Positions 17,061 to 27,141 of a DNA stretch of 64,000 nt are shown here, piece by piece. This DNA is from Candidatus Gastranaerophilales bacterium. GTDB taxonomy: Bacteria > Cyanobacteriota > Vampirovibrionia > Gastranaerophilales > Gastranaerophilaceae. The notes below the pieces were generated by a model, which searched no databases, was not told the origin of the DNA, and saw only the letters and a program-made list of their open reading frames with translations. The stretch is taken from positions 15,081-79,080 of the forward strand of contig UNSK01000005.1 of the NCBI GenBank assembly GCA_900552525.1, read 5' to 3'. The number at the start of each line of letters is the position of its first letter. The first letter of the stretch is position 1. The position numbers were made by a program, and so were the translations under genes.

Positions 17061-17669
17061 TTACATAAATCTATTGTGTTCTTTTTCCCATTCTACCGAC
17101 GTCATGCGCCCGTGGCCAGGATAAATCAATGTTTCTGGAGGTAAAGTAAAAATCTTATTTTTTATACTTTCTACTATTTGTTCAAAATCTCCACCTTCTA
17201 AATCACAGCGTCCTACACTTTCTCTAAAGATTGTATCACCGGAGAAAAGTTTACCATCTGTAAGATAACATACACCGCCTTGAGTATGCCCCGGAGTATG
17301 AATGACCTTAATTTCTGTGTCACCTAGTTTAATTATGCCCCCATCTGTTACAAAGATATCAATATTTGGAATAGTCATCTGCGGCATGCCAAACATTGGT
17401 AAATACTGATTTGCTTTATTAAGCCAAGCCATATCATTTTTGTGCATAACAACCTTTACGTCAGGATTATTTCTAATCCCTGCAATATGATCAAAATGTC
17501 CATGTGTTAACAAAATGTATTTAAGTTCTGCTCCGGCTTCGCTTAAAGCATCATTAATTTTGCTGTCTACAGCAGAACAATCCACAAGAGCAGCCTCTTT
17601 GGATTGTTCATCTATTAATAAATAATTATTATTATCTATTGGCGGTTCTATAAATGTTTTTATAATCAT
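17061..17669 (-). CDS. MBL-fold metallohydrolase (glyoxalase II-like)
   Basis: 202 residues. The metal motif T-H-G-H-F-D-H is at about residues 54-60, with later ligands in H-T-P-G-H-T (about 125-130), S-G-D-T-I-F and the final P-G-H-G. This size and layout match the small cytosolic glyoxalase II-like/YcbL group, zinc or iron hydrolases acting on thioesters. The exact substrate cannot be read from sequence. A -10 box lies 6 nt before the ATG. Confidence 0.9.
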   Translation of the reverse strand: MIIKTFIEPPIDNNNYLLIDEQSKEAALVDCSAVDSKINDALSEAGAELKYILLTHGHFDHIAGIRNNPDVKVVMHKNDMAWLNKANQYLPMFGMPQMTIPNIDIFVTDGGIIKLGDTEIKVIHTPGHTQGGVCYLTDGKLFSGDTIFRESVGRCDLEGGDFEQIVESIKNKIFTLPPETLIYPGHGRMTSVEWEKEHNRFM

Positions 17670-17675
17670 ATATTA

Positions 17676-17681
17676 ATTCTA
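17676..17681 (-). promoter_or_regulatory. Promoter of MBL hydrolase gene, predicted leaderless
   Basis: On the minus strand TAGAAT ends exactly 6 nt before the ATG at 17669. No Shine-Dalgarno is visible between them. Confidence 0.5.
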
Positions 17682-17708
17682 TAATAAAAACATTCAATCT
17701 CCAAGATA

Positions 17709-20414
17709 TTAACCTACACAGGAAAGATGTCCGTGTTTTTTCTCTTCAGCAAATTTAGGAGATAACCACCCGCATTTATATCCGGTAATCCCAAGCCCAG
17801 TCAAAGCCGCAAGCCCTAGAGCAACTGCTGCAATTTTCTTAGTCTTACCGTTGAAGTGAATAGAATTACCACCGCTTCCACCAGTAATACCATGTCTTAA
17901 ACCTGAAAAATCAAGTTTTATCAAATCATTTTTAGATATATTCTTACCTTTATTATTGAAATGATAGTCGAAATATAATTGACCAGAAGATTTACCGGTC
18001 GCGCTCAACCAGGCGTTACCGAACCATGTTGTATCAGCTTTAATTTGGTTAGCTAGAATTGTTTCTGCATTCTTGCTGTTTCTATCTCTGATTAATGCTC
18101 TTTCCAAACATTCTGCCATTTCATCAGAAATTACAGAATCTCTCAATTTTCTGAGAGCTTTTTTATATTCTTCATCAGCTTCCAAAGTTTCTTTCAATAA
18201 TTCTGCCGGTATATCTTCATTTATTTGTCCTTTATACTTCTTGGTTATATCGCTAACAAGCTTGTCTTTTATTTTATTAAATGCCGTCTTTGCATCTTCG
18301 TTTGCAGCTTTCAAAGCAGTTTCTTCTGACATAAAGTATTCGTGTTTGCCCTTGTATGCATCCATTAACTTTGCATCTGCAGCAATATCTGGATCAAAGT
18401 TCTTTTGTGCCATACCCTGAACATTTGGTGTAATAGGAGTACATAAAGCCTTTTTAGCCTCCAAGTCAGTAAGTTCACAAGGAGCAAATCTTGACGGCAA
18501 GAGAGCTGCATCACCTGCCATTGCCCAATCTTTACCAGGAGTCCAGCCGTCTGTCATTATCATACGACCTTTTAACTTAGGTTTTGAAGCTGCAAGTTCA
18601 AATTTTTCTACTGTTTCTGGTTCATACTTCATATCTCCGCCGAAAATAAGAATTGCATTCGGATCTTTTTCGGCATATTTTTCAAAAGTATCGATTACAG
18701 TATCCATACTTTTTTGGAAATCACCACGTCCCCAGCTGACAATTAATTTGACATCCTCACCTTTTTTCAGTTTTGCAAGGTATTCATCAGCAATATTACC
18801 ATAAATTTTAAGATTTCTATCAGATTTTCCGGCTAGAATATGCATTCTGCCTTGATTTGGTTTACTAATCTCTTTACCGGTTTCATCTAGCAAAACAGAA
18901 TCTACAAACTTCTGGCTAAATCTTTCAAGCAAGTTGATTTTATTTTGACGTTTTACATCTCTAACAGTCTTTAAGTCAGCTTTATTTTTATCAAACACCT
19001 GAAATTTATTTACTGTAACAACAGAACCGTCTTTTAATTTTAGTTTAACATCAGACTTATATCCCGGCTGTAAGATGCCTTCGCTGAATGGTGATACATT
19101 AGGATCCATAAGCGGATTTGTAAGTCCTTTAAAGCGGCCAAGTTTATCCAATTCAACAAGGTCATTATACATTGCAGAAACTAAGTCATTAGTTATCAAA
19201 GAGTCATGATAACCTTCAGATACGGTTGTTAACATTGGAGAGTATCCTGTTTTTGCATAATGGATTGCAACATTAAACGCATTCATTCCACTCTTTGGAC
19301 GTACGAAATTCTTTAAAACGGTTTCTCTCAGGAAATCTTCTTCTCGTCCCAACTTCACAGCTTCAATATATTCTTTGCTGTTCAAAAGTTTTGTTAAATC
19401 TTCTTTTGTAGCACCAAGGTTAACAATCGCTTGTCTAGCCCCCATTGGCTGATCGTAACCTGCATTCATATTATGTCCGACACCACCTAAGAATTTATCC
19501 ATCCAGTATGCATCCCCAGCGGCATTCTTCTGTGCTGCATAATGCATCGTAAACATGGTCTGACCGTCTGAACATAAAATATATTTAGGATCAATATTAT
19601 ACTTTTCTTTCAAAGCAGGCATAAGCTCTACTGTCGCTCTTGCTTCTTTTGGATAAGGCTGCCCCTGCCAGCCGGAAGAAAATTTCTTGGCTAAAGCATC
19701 ACCGCTTGCAGAAGCATAACTGTCATCTGCATATTGTTTTGCCATACTCGCAGTCGAATCAACATATGTAAATACAAATTCCAGTTTATTTTGAGTTTCT
19801 TTACTGATTTTTTTTGCATCCATTGCCTTAATAAGATTTTCATCTTTTTGAGCTCTAAACATTTTTATTGGAACATTCTCTTCCATACCCCAGTTCATTT
19901 TTGAAGATTTTACTTCCTCTAAAAGAAATACGTTTCCTTTCTTCTCTTCTAAAAATTTCACTAAATCAGTTGCGTTATCAATAGACTGAGCTGTGACAAA
20001 AGGAGTTCCTTCTTTTCCTTTAAACGGATGGTTTGCCGGTAAATTATCAGGAATGTATCTTACTTTGACCCCTTGTCCAATCGGATGTCTTACCTTACCA
20101 GTTTTTGGATCAATATCTTTTTTGTAATCAACTTGCTGGTTATACAATGGTATAAATTTTACAATCTTATCCACATCTTTGTTATCAAGATAATTATAAT
20201 CATTAACAACTGTACCAACACCGCCGCCATTAAAACCAAATAATGGTTCTTCGGCAACCATATGAGCTATATGGCGAGGATTACCGCTTTTAAAAGATAT
20301 CATTGACATTCCTTTTGGAACACCTGCAATATCTTTTGGTGCTTCCGCCTCCTTCACATTTCTGTTTTTCGCTCTCAAAACTGAATAGTCAACACCAACT
20401 GCGTTAATCTTCAT
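17709..20414 (-). CDS. Glycogen/starch synthase-like GT5 protein with C-terminal membrane anchor
   Basis: 901 residues, nearly twice the length of a bacterial GlgA. The N-terminus starts M-K-I-N-A-V and has I-S-F-K-S-G near residue 40, then F-G-F-N-G-G-G-V-G-T. The GT5 signal is clearest in the second half: R-M-H-I-L-A-G-K, I-V-S-W-G-R-G-D-F-Q-K, I-L-I-F-G-G-D and L-L-P-S-R-F-A-P-C-E-L-T, equivalent to the P-S-R-F-E-P-C-G-L-T motif of glycogen synthases. The C-terminus has H-F-N-G-K, then a hydrophobic helix (about residues 865-885) and a short tail. This suggests a membrane-tethered glucan synthase or a related non-canonical enzyme. GGAG lies 8 bases before the ATG. Confidence 0.7.
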   Translation of the reverse strand: MKINAVGVDYSVLRAKNRNVKEAEAPKDIAGVPKGMSMISFKSGNPRHIAHMVAEEPLFGFNGGGVGTVVNDYNYLDNKDVDKIVKFIPLYNQQVDYKKDIDPKTGKVRHPIGQGVKVRYIPDNLPANHPFKGKEGTPFVTAQSIDNATDLVKFLEEKKGNVFLLEEVKSSKMNWGMEENVPIKMFRAQKDENLIKAMDAKKISKETQNKLEFVFTYVDSTASMAKQYADDSYASASGDALAKKFSSGWQGQPYPKEARATVELMPALKEKYNIDPKYILCSDGQTMFTMHYAAQKNAAGDAYWMDKFLGGVGHNMNAGYDQPMGARQAIVNLGATKEDLTKLLNSKEYIEAVKLGREEDFLRETVLKNFVRPKSGMNAFNVAIHYAKTGYSPMLTTVSEGYHDSLITNDLVSAMYNDLVELDKLGRFKGLTNPLMDPNVSPFSEGILQPGYKSDVKLKLKDGSVVTVNKFQVFDKNKADLKTVRDVKRQNKINLLERFSQKFVDSVLLDETGKEISKPNQGRMHILAGKSDRNLKIYGNIADEYLAKLKKGEDVKLIVSWGRGDFQKSMDTVIDTFEKYAEKDPNAILIFGGDMKYEPETVEKFELAASKPKLKGRMIMTDGWTPGKDWAMAGDAALLPSRFAPCELTDLEAKKALCTPITPNVQGMAQKNFDPDIAADAKLMDAYKGKHEYFMSEETALKAANEDAKTAFNKIKDKLVSDITKKYKGQINEDIPAELLKETLEADEEYKKALRKLRDSVISDEMAECLERALIRDRNSKNAETILANQIKADTTWFGNAWLSATGKSSGQLYFDYHFNNKGKNISKNDLIKLDFSGLRHGITGGSGGNSIHFNGKTKKIAAVALGLAALTGLGITGYKCGWLSPKFAEEKKHGHLSCVG

Positions 20415-20684
20415 AAGACAAACTCCTTACACACATAACTACTATATATATAAAAAACCACACACAAAAAAATTTAACCTTTTATCCCCAAATTATTAAG
20501 AATTATTAAGTAAATTTTTGTTAAGTAATTTCTTATTAAAGAGTAACAAAAAGAAAGTTTATTTTCAATAGCCACAAATGGGCAAATTTTTATCTTTTGT
20601 GTAAACTTTTATTACAAAAAGGCAATTTTTAGGAAAAACAATACTTTATATAAGTAAGGTTAGATAAATATAGGTTAGGTAGGT
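20415..20684. promoter_or_regulatory. Divergent intergenic region with shared bipartite promoter element
   Basis: 270 bases with no gene. The minus-strand end holds TATATATA and AAGGAG for the GT5-like gene. On the plus strand GCAATTT at 20622-20628 is followed after exactly 14 nt by ACTTTATA at 20643-20650. Three other genes in the window have the same element (46046, 53943, 54950). Confidence 0.6.
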
Positions 20685-21308
20685 ATGATTAACAATATTG
20701 CAACTATGGACTTACGTCCACAGATGGCAGTTGCTAAGCCGATGGCTTCAGTATCGAGCTTCAGTATGCCGCCAATTTTAGGATTTAAAACTCCGCCTCT
20801 AAAAGAAAAGGCTATTATTAAAGTCAAAAAAGTTAAAAGAGGGGATAATATTATTATCCCTGGTGAGATAGAAGATGATTATGTTGATATTGTAGAAGAA
20901 ATTCTGCCGCAGAATAATAGTAACTTCTTCACGTCACAAGAATTTGTATCCCCGCCAATAAAACGGCAAATAAAATACTTAAAAAATTGTTATATTATTG
21001 ATTATATTCAATCACCTAAAGCTCGATGCGGATTAGGCACAGAAGCGATTAAAAATCTTGCAGAAAAAGCCATGTTTGACTCTAAAGCTGATGGAAGAAT
21101 TGTCACTTTTTCAGCACCGATGACAAAAGAGTCTTCGCCAGCATTGTTCTTTTACAAACTTGGGTTTAGATTTACAAGTCCGGAGGCAAATCAATATATG
21201 GAGGAATGTATTATCAAGAAAATACCCGACATTCCGGCTCAGGTTGGAATGATGTACCTTCCCAAAAGCCGGCTGCACAAACTTTTAAGATACGGAGAAC
21301 TATTCTAA
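20685..21308 (+). CDS. GNAT-like acetyltransferase domain protein
   Basis: 207 residues. The first 50 look disordered and include S-S-F-S-M-P-P and L-G-F-K-T-P. The rest resembles a GNAT fold: a beta strand around I-I-D-Y-I, then G-L-G-T-E-A-I-K-N-L-A-E-K-A, which fits the acetyl-CoA pyrophosphate loop and helix, and F-F-Y-K-L-G-F-R-F, the usual end of the fold. The family's R-x-x-G-x-G/A reads R-C-G-L-G-T here. The target is unknown. AGGTAGGT lies before the ATG. It is probably co-transcribed with the gene at 21309, which starts one base after this stop. Confidence 0.65.
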   Translation: MINNIATMDLRPQMAVAKPMASVSSFSMPPILGFKTPPLKEKAIIKVKKVKRGDNIIIPGEIEDDYVDIVEEILPQNNSNFFTSQEFVSPPIKRQIKYLKNCYIIDYIQSPKARCGLGTEAIKNLAEKAMFDSKADGRIVTFSAPMTKESSPALFFYKLGFRFTSPEANQYMEECIIKKIPDIPAQVGMMYLPKSRLHKLLRYGELF

Positions 21309-21611
21309 ATGACTGAGATTAACAAAAACATTTTAGAAGGGCATTATTCGACAGAAACAAAAGTCAAACGCCCCAAAATAACCGTAGCAGAAGCACCTGC
21401 AGCGCTTCCTAAGCATACTCTTTTTTCTGAAAAAGAAGCAAAGCAAAAGATTAATGCAATCAATACTGACATTTACCAAGGTACAAAAAAGGAGAAAGCA
21501 AAAAATGACTTTAATAAATCACTTTATTTTAAAATTTTTGGAGGCGTTGCTCTTGCAACCGCAGGCATTGCCGGTATTAATAAAATCAGAGATTTCTTTA
21601 GAAAATCTTAA
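21309..21611 (+). CDS. Small tail-anchored protein of unknown function
   Basis: 100 residues, not recognised. About 70 charged residues are followed by a hydrophobic Ala/Gly/Ile helix (about residues 78-94) and a basic end F-R-K-S, which suggests a C-terminal membrane anchor with the N-terminal part in the cytoplasm. The anchor resembles the C-terminal helix of the GT5-like protein next door. The ATG directly follows the upstream TAA, so translation is probably coupled to the GNAT-like gene. Confidence 0.6.
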   Translation: MTEINKNILEGHYSTETKVKRPKITVAEAPAALPKHTLFSEKEAKQKINAINTDIYQGTKKEKAKNDFNKSLYFKIFGGVALATAGIAGINKIRDFFRKS

Positions 21612-21697
21612 TTAGGCAATTTATAATTTTATGCTAGAATGAGTTGGTAGTGGTTGAATATCCACTTAATACTGAAAATAATAGGAGAGTATGATAT

Positions 21698-23539
21698 ATG
21701 TGCGGAATTGTAGGATATGTTGGCAGTAAAAAAGCTATTGATATATTGCTTGAAGGACTTACAAATCTTGAATATAGAGGTTACGATTCAGCTGGTATTG
21801 CTGTTAATGTTGATGGTAAAGTTCAGCTCTACAAAGCAGAAGGCAAGCTTCAAAACTTAAAAGATATTGTTGAAAAAAATTATGCAGAGATTTCTAAATC
21901 TACTATTGGTATAGGTCATATCCGCTGGGCTACACACGGGGCTCCGACTGTTGCGAATGCTCACCCGCACACATGCAATTGTGGAAGAGTTGCAATTGTT
22001 CACAACGGAATTATTGAAAACTTTAAGGAACTTCGTGAAAAACTTGAGAAAAAAGGATGCACTTTCCGCTCACAAACTGATACAGAAACTGTTGCACACC
22101 TAATTGCTACAAAATTTGCAGAAACAAATGATTTAACTGAAGCTGTAAGACTTGCTACAAAAGAAATAGAAGGGGCCTATGCTCTTTGTGTTATACATCA
22201 GGATGTTAAGGATACAATTGTTGCTACCAGGAGAAATGCTCCTCTGCTGGTTGGTTTAGGTGAAAATGAATATTATATCGCGTCTGATGTACCGGCAATT
22301 ATTCAGCATACTAAAAAAGCTATGTACATTGATGATAATCAAATCGTTACAGTAACACCAAATTCAATGAAATTAATTGATATTGATAATAATTCTATAC
22401 AGGGAAAAGTTGAAACTTTACCCTGGGAACCGGTTGCTCTGAGTAAAATGGGATACAAACATTTTATGCTCAAAGAAATTCACGAACAGCCTGACGTTGT
22501 AAGAAATGTTCTTTCCGGTAAACTCAGAGCAATGGATGAGCCTATACACTTAAAAGAAGTAACTCTTGACAGAGATAAATTAAAGAACTTAAACCGTATT
22601 CAAATCGTTGCATGCGGAACATCGCTCCATGCAGCAATGGTTGGTAAGTACATCATTGAAGATTTTTGTGGAATTTCTGTTGATGTAGAGCCATCAAGTG
22701 AATATATCTACAGAAAAACAATTACAGATCAAAATACTTTAGTGATAGGGGTTTCGCAGTCAGGAGAAACTGCTGACACTATTACAGCTGTAAGACAGGC
22801 TAAAGCAAAAGGCTCACACATCCTAATTGTTACTAATAGACCGGATTCGACTATGGCACGTGAAGCCGACAGCCTTGTTCCTGTTTATGCAGGTATTGAA
22901 GTTTCTGTTGCTGCGACAAAATCTTATATGGCACAATTAATTTCTTTCTACCTGCTTGCAATCTATATGGCTGAGGTTAAAGGGGTAAATGAAGAAGAAT
23001 TGAGGGATTTAAAACACGAACTTATTGTTCTGCCGCAAAAAATAGAAAAGGTACTTTCCCATAAAGAAGATATACAAAAATGCGCACGTGCATTTTCTAG
23101 TTCAAAAGATTTCATTTTTATTGCTAGAGGTATCAATTATCCGACGGCATTGGAAGGCGCCTTAAAATTAAAAGAAATAAGCTACATTAATGCAACAGGT
23201 TATACTGCCGGCGAATTAAAACACGGCCCGATTGCAATGCTTGATGAAACAATGCCGGTACTTTCAATATTAATGAAAGGCAAAGTTTATGACAAAATTT
23301 TATCTAACTCAGAAGAAGCAAGAGCACGTAATGCAAGAATGATAGCATTAACAGATTCTGATGATACAAAGTTAAATGAATTATTTGATTACATAATTAG
23401 AATTCCTGAGATTTCCGAAATCTTATCACCTGCTCTTGCAGTAGTTCCATTACAACTATTAGCTTATTACATTGCAGAATTTTTAGGTAAGGATGTTGAC
23501 CAGCCGAGAAACCTCGCAAAATCAGTTACAGTGGAATAA
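21698..23539 (+). CDS. glmS: Glutamine--fructose-6-phosphate aminotransferase
   Basis: 613 residues, the standard length. GlmS makes glucosamine-6-phosphate for peptidoglycan and LPS. The class II glutaminase begins M-C-G-I-V-G-Y-V-G with Cys2 as nucleophile, followed by G-Y-D-S-A-G and T-R-W-A-T-H-G-type blocks. Two SIS sugar-isomerase domains follow, with C-G-T-S-L-H-A, S-Q-S-G-E-T-A-D-T and the C-terminal A-K-S-V-T-V-E. AGGAGAG precedes the ATG. The 86-base leader has a TAGAAT box and a small AGTGG/CCACT hairpin. There is no room for a glmS ribozyme. Confidence 0.98.
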   Translation: MCGIVGYVGSKKAIDILLEGLTNLEYRGYDSAGIAVNVDGKVQLYKAEGKLQNLKDIVEKNYAEISKSTIGIGHIRWATHGAPTVANAHPHTCNCGRVAIVHNGIIENFKELREKLEKKGCTFRSQTDTETVAHLIATKFAETNDLTEAVRLATKEIEGAYALCVIHQDVKDTIVATRRNAPLLVGLGENEYYIASDVPAIIQHTKKAMYIDDNQIVTVTPNSMKLIDIDNNSIQGKVETLPWEPVALSKMGYKHFMLKEIHEQPDVVRNVLSGKLRAMDEPIHLKEVTLDRDKLKNLNRIQIVACGTSLHAAMVGKYIIEDFCGISVDVEPSSEYIYRKTITDQNTLVIGVSQSGETADTITAVRQAKAKGSHILIVTNRPDSTMAREADSLVPVYAGIEVSVAATKSYMAQLISFYLLAIYMAEVKGVNEEELRDLKHELIVLPQKIEKVLSHKEDIQKCARAFSSSKDFIFIARGINYPTALEGALKLKEISYINATGYTAGELKHGPIAMLDETMPVLSILMKGKVYDKILSNSEEARARNARMIALTDSDDTKLNELFDYIIRIPEISEILSPALAVVPLQLLAYYIAEFLGKDVDQPRNLAKSVTVE

Positions 23540-24200
23540 AATTAATGGATTACTCCAATTAAAAAATAGTTGAAATGGTTGAGCAAAGTTAAATTTAGGG
23601 AATTGGAACTGAGAAAAATTCCAAAATTGAGGAATGTTCCAAAATGTTGTTAAATTCTTCGATGTTGGTACCTCATAAGTATTTGTTGCTTTTTTCTTTT
23701 CCGCTTCAAGCTCTTTACCATCTATAATTCTAGTATCATCTAGCACTGTTCCATAATCTTCGCTATTAAGCCAGGTTATGTATTCTTTAGCATCAATTTT
23801 ATCATCAACTGCATATTTTTTAGCAGCTTCTACTGCCCTTTGGTAATAATCACCCTCATATTTCTTTAAGAACTCTAAACCTTCAGTAAATTCTTCAACA
23901 GTTACAATACCGTCTTTGTTTTTATCATCACGCTGAAGGAGTATTTTTTCTGTTTCTTCCATATATGCTTTATCACTTAATAAATTTTGTAAATGTTCTT
24001 TTGAGATTCCACTCTTATATGTACCATTATTGCGCTGTTCTTGAATATCTTTTCCACTGCGAATTTTATTCTCCTCTAACAGTTTGTCATAGTCACTACT
24101 TCCCAGCCAGCTTGCATATTCAGCTGTCGATAAATTCAGTTACAGTTGTTTTACTGTCCTTATTTGTATCCCACTTAGATAATATATTGTTACGATTTTT
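23522..24200 (-). pseudogene. Broken EF-hand calcium-binding protein gene
   Basis: The intact 3' part (stop at 23522, first ATG at 23962) encodes an EF-hand loop D-K-N-K-D-G-I-V-T-V-E-E, then K-E-Y-I-T-W-L-N-S-E-D-Y, and a C-terminus rich in Phe, Pro and Trp. The same frame stays open upstream without an ATG through A-E-Y-A-S-W-L-G-S-S-D-Y-D, a second copy of that unit. At about 24123-24135 the frame shifts by one base. Beyond it another frame gives a second EF-hand loop, D-T-N-K-D-S-K-T-T-V-T-E, which then meets a stop. A single indel would rejoin the two. No N-terminus or promoter is visible, so this looks like a decaying multi-EF-hand protein. It overlaps the glmS end by 18 bases. Confidence 0.7.
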
Positions 24201-24248
24201 TTACATTTACTTTTTTGAATTGTTATTCTTGCTAAACTATTATCAATT

Positions 24249-25689
<1,441 letters not shown>

Positions 25690-25692
25690 ACT

Positions 25693-25720
25693 AAAAGAGG
25701 AGGGTTAAACCTCCTCTTTT
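25693..25720. terminator. Bidirectional intrinsic terminator
   Basis: AAAAGAGGAGG pairs with CCTCCTCTTTT around a 6-nt loop and runs into a T-tract. It ends ahcY and, from the other side, overlaps the last codons of pflA. Confidence 0.9.
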
Positions 25721-26454
25721 TTTGCTTTATAAGCTTTCATAATAATATTTCTTGCCTCCATTGCCTGTTCATGAGATAAAGGCGGAACACCTTTAAGCGG
25801 GTATTCAATACCTAGATTTTCATATTTTGGCACAGCCATATCGTGATATGGCAGCACATCAAGCGCGGCAATATTATGAAGTCCTGCAAGGAAAACTCCT
25901 AGACGCGTCAAATATTCTTCTTTAAAAGTAATACCTGGTACAACAACATGTCTTACCCACATTGGTTTTTTAATATCTGAAAGATATTTTGCAAAAGCTA
26001 AAATATTCTTATTAGAATGTTTGGTAAGTTTTTTATGTTCTTCGTCATCTATATGCTTGATGTCCAGAAGTACAATACTTGTATATTTTAATAATTCATC
26101 TATTTTTTCAGTGTTATCCCTATTAAAGAAAATACCTGAAGTATCAAGTGCTGTATTAATTCCTTTTGCATTTGCTTGTTTGAAAAGCTCTGTAACAAAT
26201 TCAATCTGACAAAGCGGTTCACCGCCGGTTACCGTAATTCCGCCGGAACAAAATTCCTTAACACCTTCATATTGTTTTAAAATATCGCCAACACTCATAT
26301 GATTTGCCTGTTTATTAATATCCCAGGTATCAGGATTATGGCAGTACTGGCATCTTAGAGGACAGCCCTGCGTAAATACTACAAATCTTATTCCCGGGCC
26401 GTCAACCGTGCCGCAGCTTTCTATTGAATGAATATTTCCAAAAATTTCTGACAT
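25705..26454 (-). CDS. pflA: Pyruvate formate-lyase activating enzyme
   Basis: 249 residues. This radical-SAM enzyme puts the glycyl radical on PFL. The N-terminus has C-G-T-V-D-G-P-G-I-R-F and the cluster motif C-P-L-R-C-Q-Y-C-H-N-P-D-T-W, both hallmarks of PflA. Further blocks are V-T-G-G-E-P-L, L-L-D-I-K-H and V-R-H-V-V-V-P-G. The substrate here is presumably the split enzyme at 14592-16998, 9 kb away. The start overlaps the plsY stop by one base (TAATG), giving a plsY-pflA operon. Confidence 0.97.
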   Translation of the reverse strand: MSEIFGNIHSIESCGTVDGPGIRFVVFTQGCPLRCQYCHNPDTWDINKQANHMSVGDILKQYEGVKEFCSGGITVTGGEPLCQIEFVTELFKQANAKGINTALDTSGIFFNRDNTEKIDELLKYTSIVLLDIKHIDDEEHKKLTKHSNKNILAFAKYLSDIKKPMWVRHVVVPGITFKEEYLTRLGVFLAGLHNIAALDVLPYHDMAVPKYENLGIEYPLKGVPPLSHEQAMEARNIIMKAYKAKKEEV

Positions 26455-27062
26455 TATCTCACCTTATTTTCATTTCCCTGTATCAAACGTTTTATATTCT
26501 CTCTATGCAAGTAAACAATGTAAAGTGCACCTATTGCGCAGTATCCAGCATAAGCAGCAGGAGCATTCAAGAAATACATTACAAACGGAGATATCAGCAA
26601 TGCAATAATCGACCCGACTGAAACGTATTTTGTAGTGTAGGTTATAATTCCCCATACAACTGCAATTATTAAACCTGCCATCCAGTTTAATGCAATAATA
26701 GTTCCTACACCTGAAGCAACTGATTTGCCGCCTTTAAACTGTAAAAAGATTGACTTGCTGTGCCCGATAATAACAGCTACTGCTGCAATGACCGGAGCCA
26801 GACCAATCGAAAGAGCTACAGTTACAAACATTTTTGCTAATATTACAGGAAGAGCCCCTTTAATAGCATCAAGAAGCATAACAAGGAAAAAATAGTTTTT
26901 TCCCAGAACCCTTTTTACATTTGTTGCTCCGGTTGAGCCTGAACCTACTGTCCTTATATCTTTTCCGGTTTTAGCTTTTACTATTAAGTAGCCGGTAGGT
27001 ATTGAGCCGATTAAATAAGCTATTATAGCCGTTAATCCCAGCTGCAAACATATATGAAACAT
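26454..27062 (-). CDS. plsY: Glycerol-3-phosphate acyltransferase PlsY
   Basis: 202 residues, an integral membrane enzyme that transfers acyl groups from acyl-phosphate to glycerol-3-phosphate in phospholipid synthesis. The N-terminal Y-L-I-G-S-I-P-T-G-Y is the first family motif, followed by G-S-G-S-T-G-A-T-N-V-K-R, then G-H-S-K-S-I-F-L-Q-F-K-G-G-K-S-V-A. About six hydrophobic segments are visible. A TATAAT box and GGAGGTG precede the ATG on the minus strand, so it leads the operon with pflA. Confidence 0.97.
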   Translation of the reverse strand: MFHICLQLGLTAIIAYLIGSIPTGYLIVKAKTGKDIRTVGSGSTGATNVKRVLGKNYFFLVMLLDAIKGALPVILAKMFVTVALSIGLAPVIAAVAVIIGHSKSIFLQFKGGKSVASGVGTIIALNWMAGLIIAVVWGIITYTTKYVSVGSIIALLISPFVMYFLNAPAAYAGYCAIGALYIVYLHRENIKRLIQGNENKVR

Positions 27063-27129
27063 TTTACACCTCCTAATTTATCCGCTATTCTATTATACCA
27101 AAATATTTGCAAATTACATAAATATCATT

Positions 27130-27135
27130 TAAAAT
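27130..27135 (+). promoter_or_regulatory. Predicted leaderless promoter
   Basis: TAAAAT ends exactly 6 nt before the ATG at 27142. There is no Shine-Dalgarno in the short gap. Confidence 0.45.
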
Positions 27136-27141
27136 CGTGTT

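Noticed and set aside
21617..21646. A fifth copy of the GCAATTT promoter element before glmS
   Set aside because: GCAATTT is present, but ACTTTATA does not follow at 14 nt; a TAGAAT box is there instead.
21612..21697. Possible glmS ribozyme before glmS
   Set aside because: Only 86 bases lie between the genes. A small hairpin and a -10 box are visible, but nothing like the ribozyme core.
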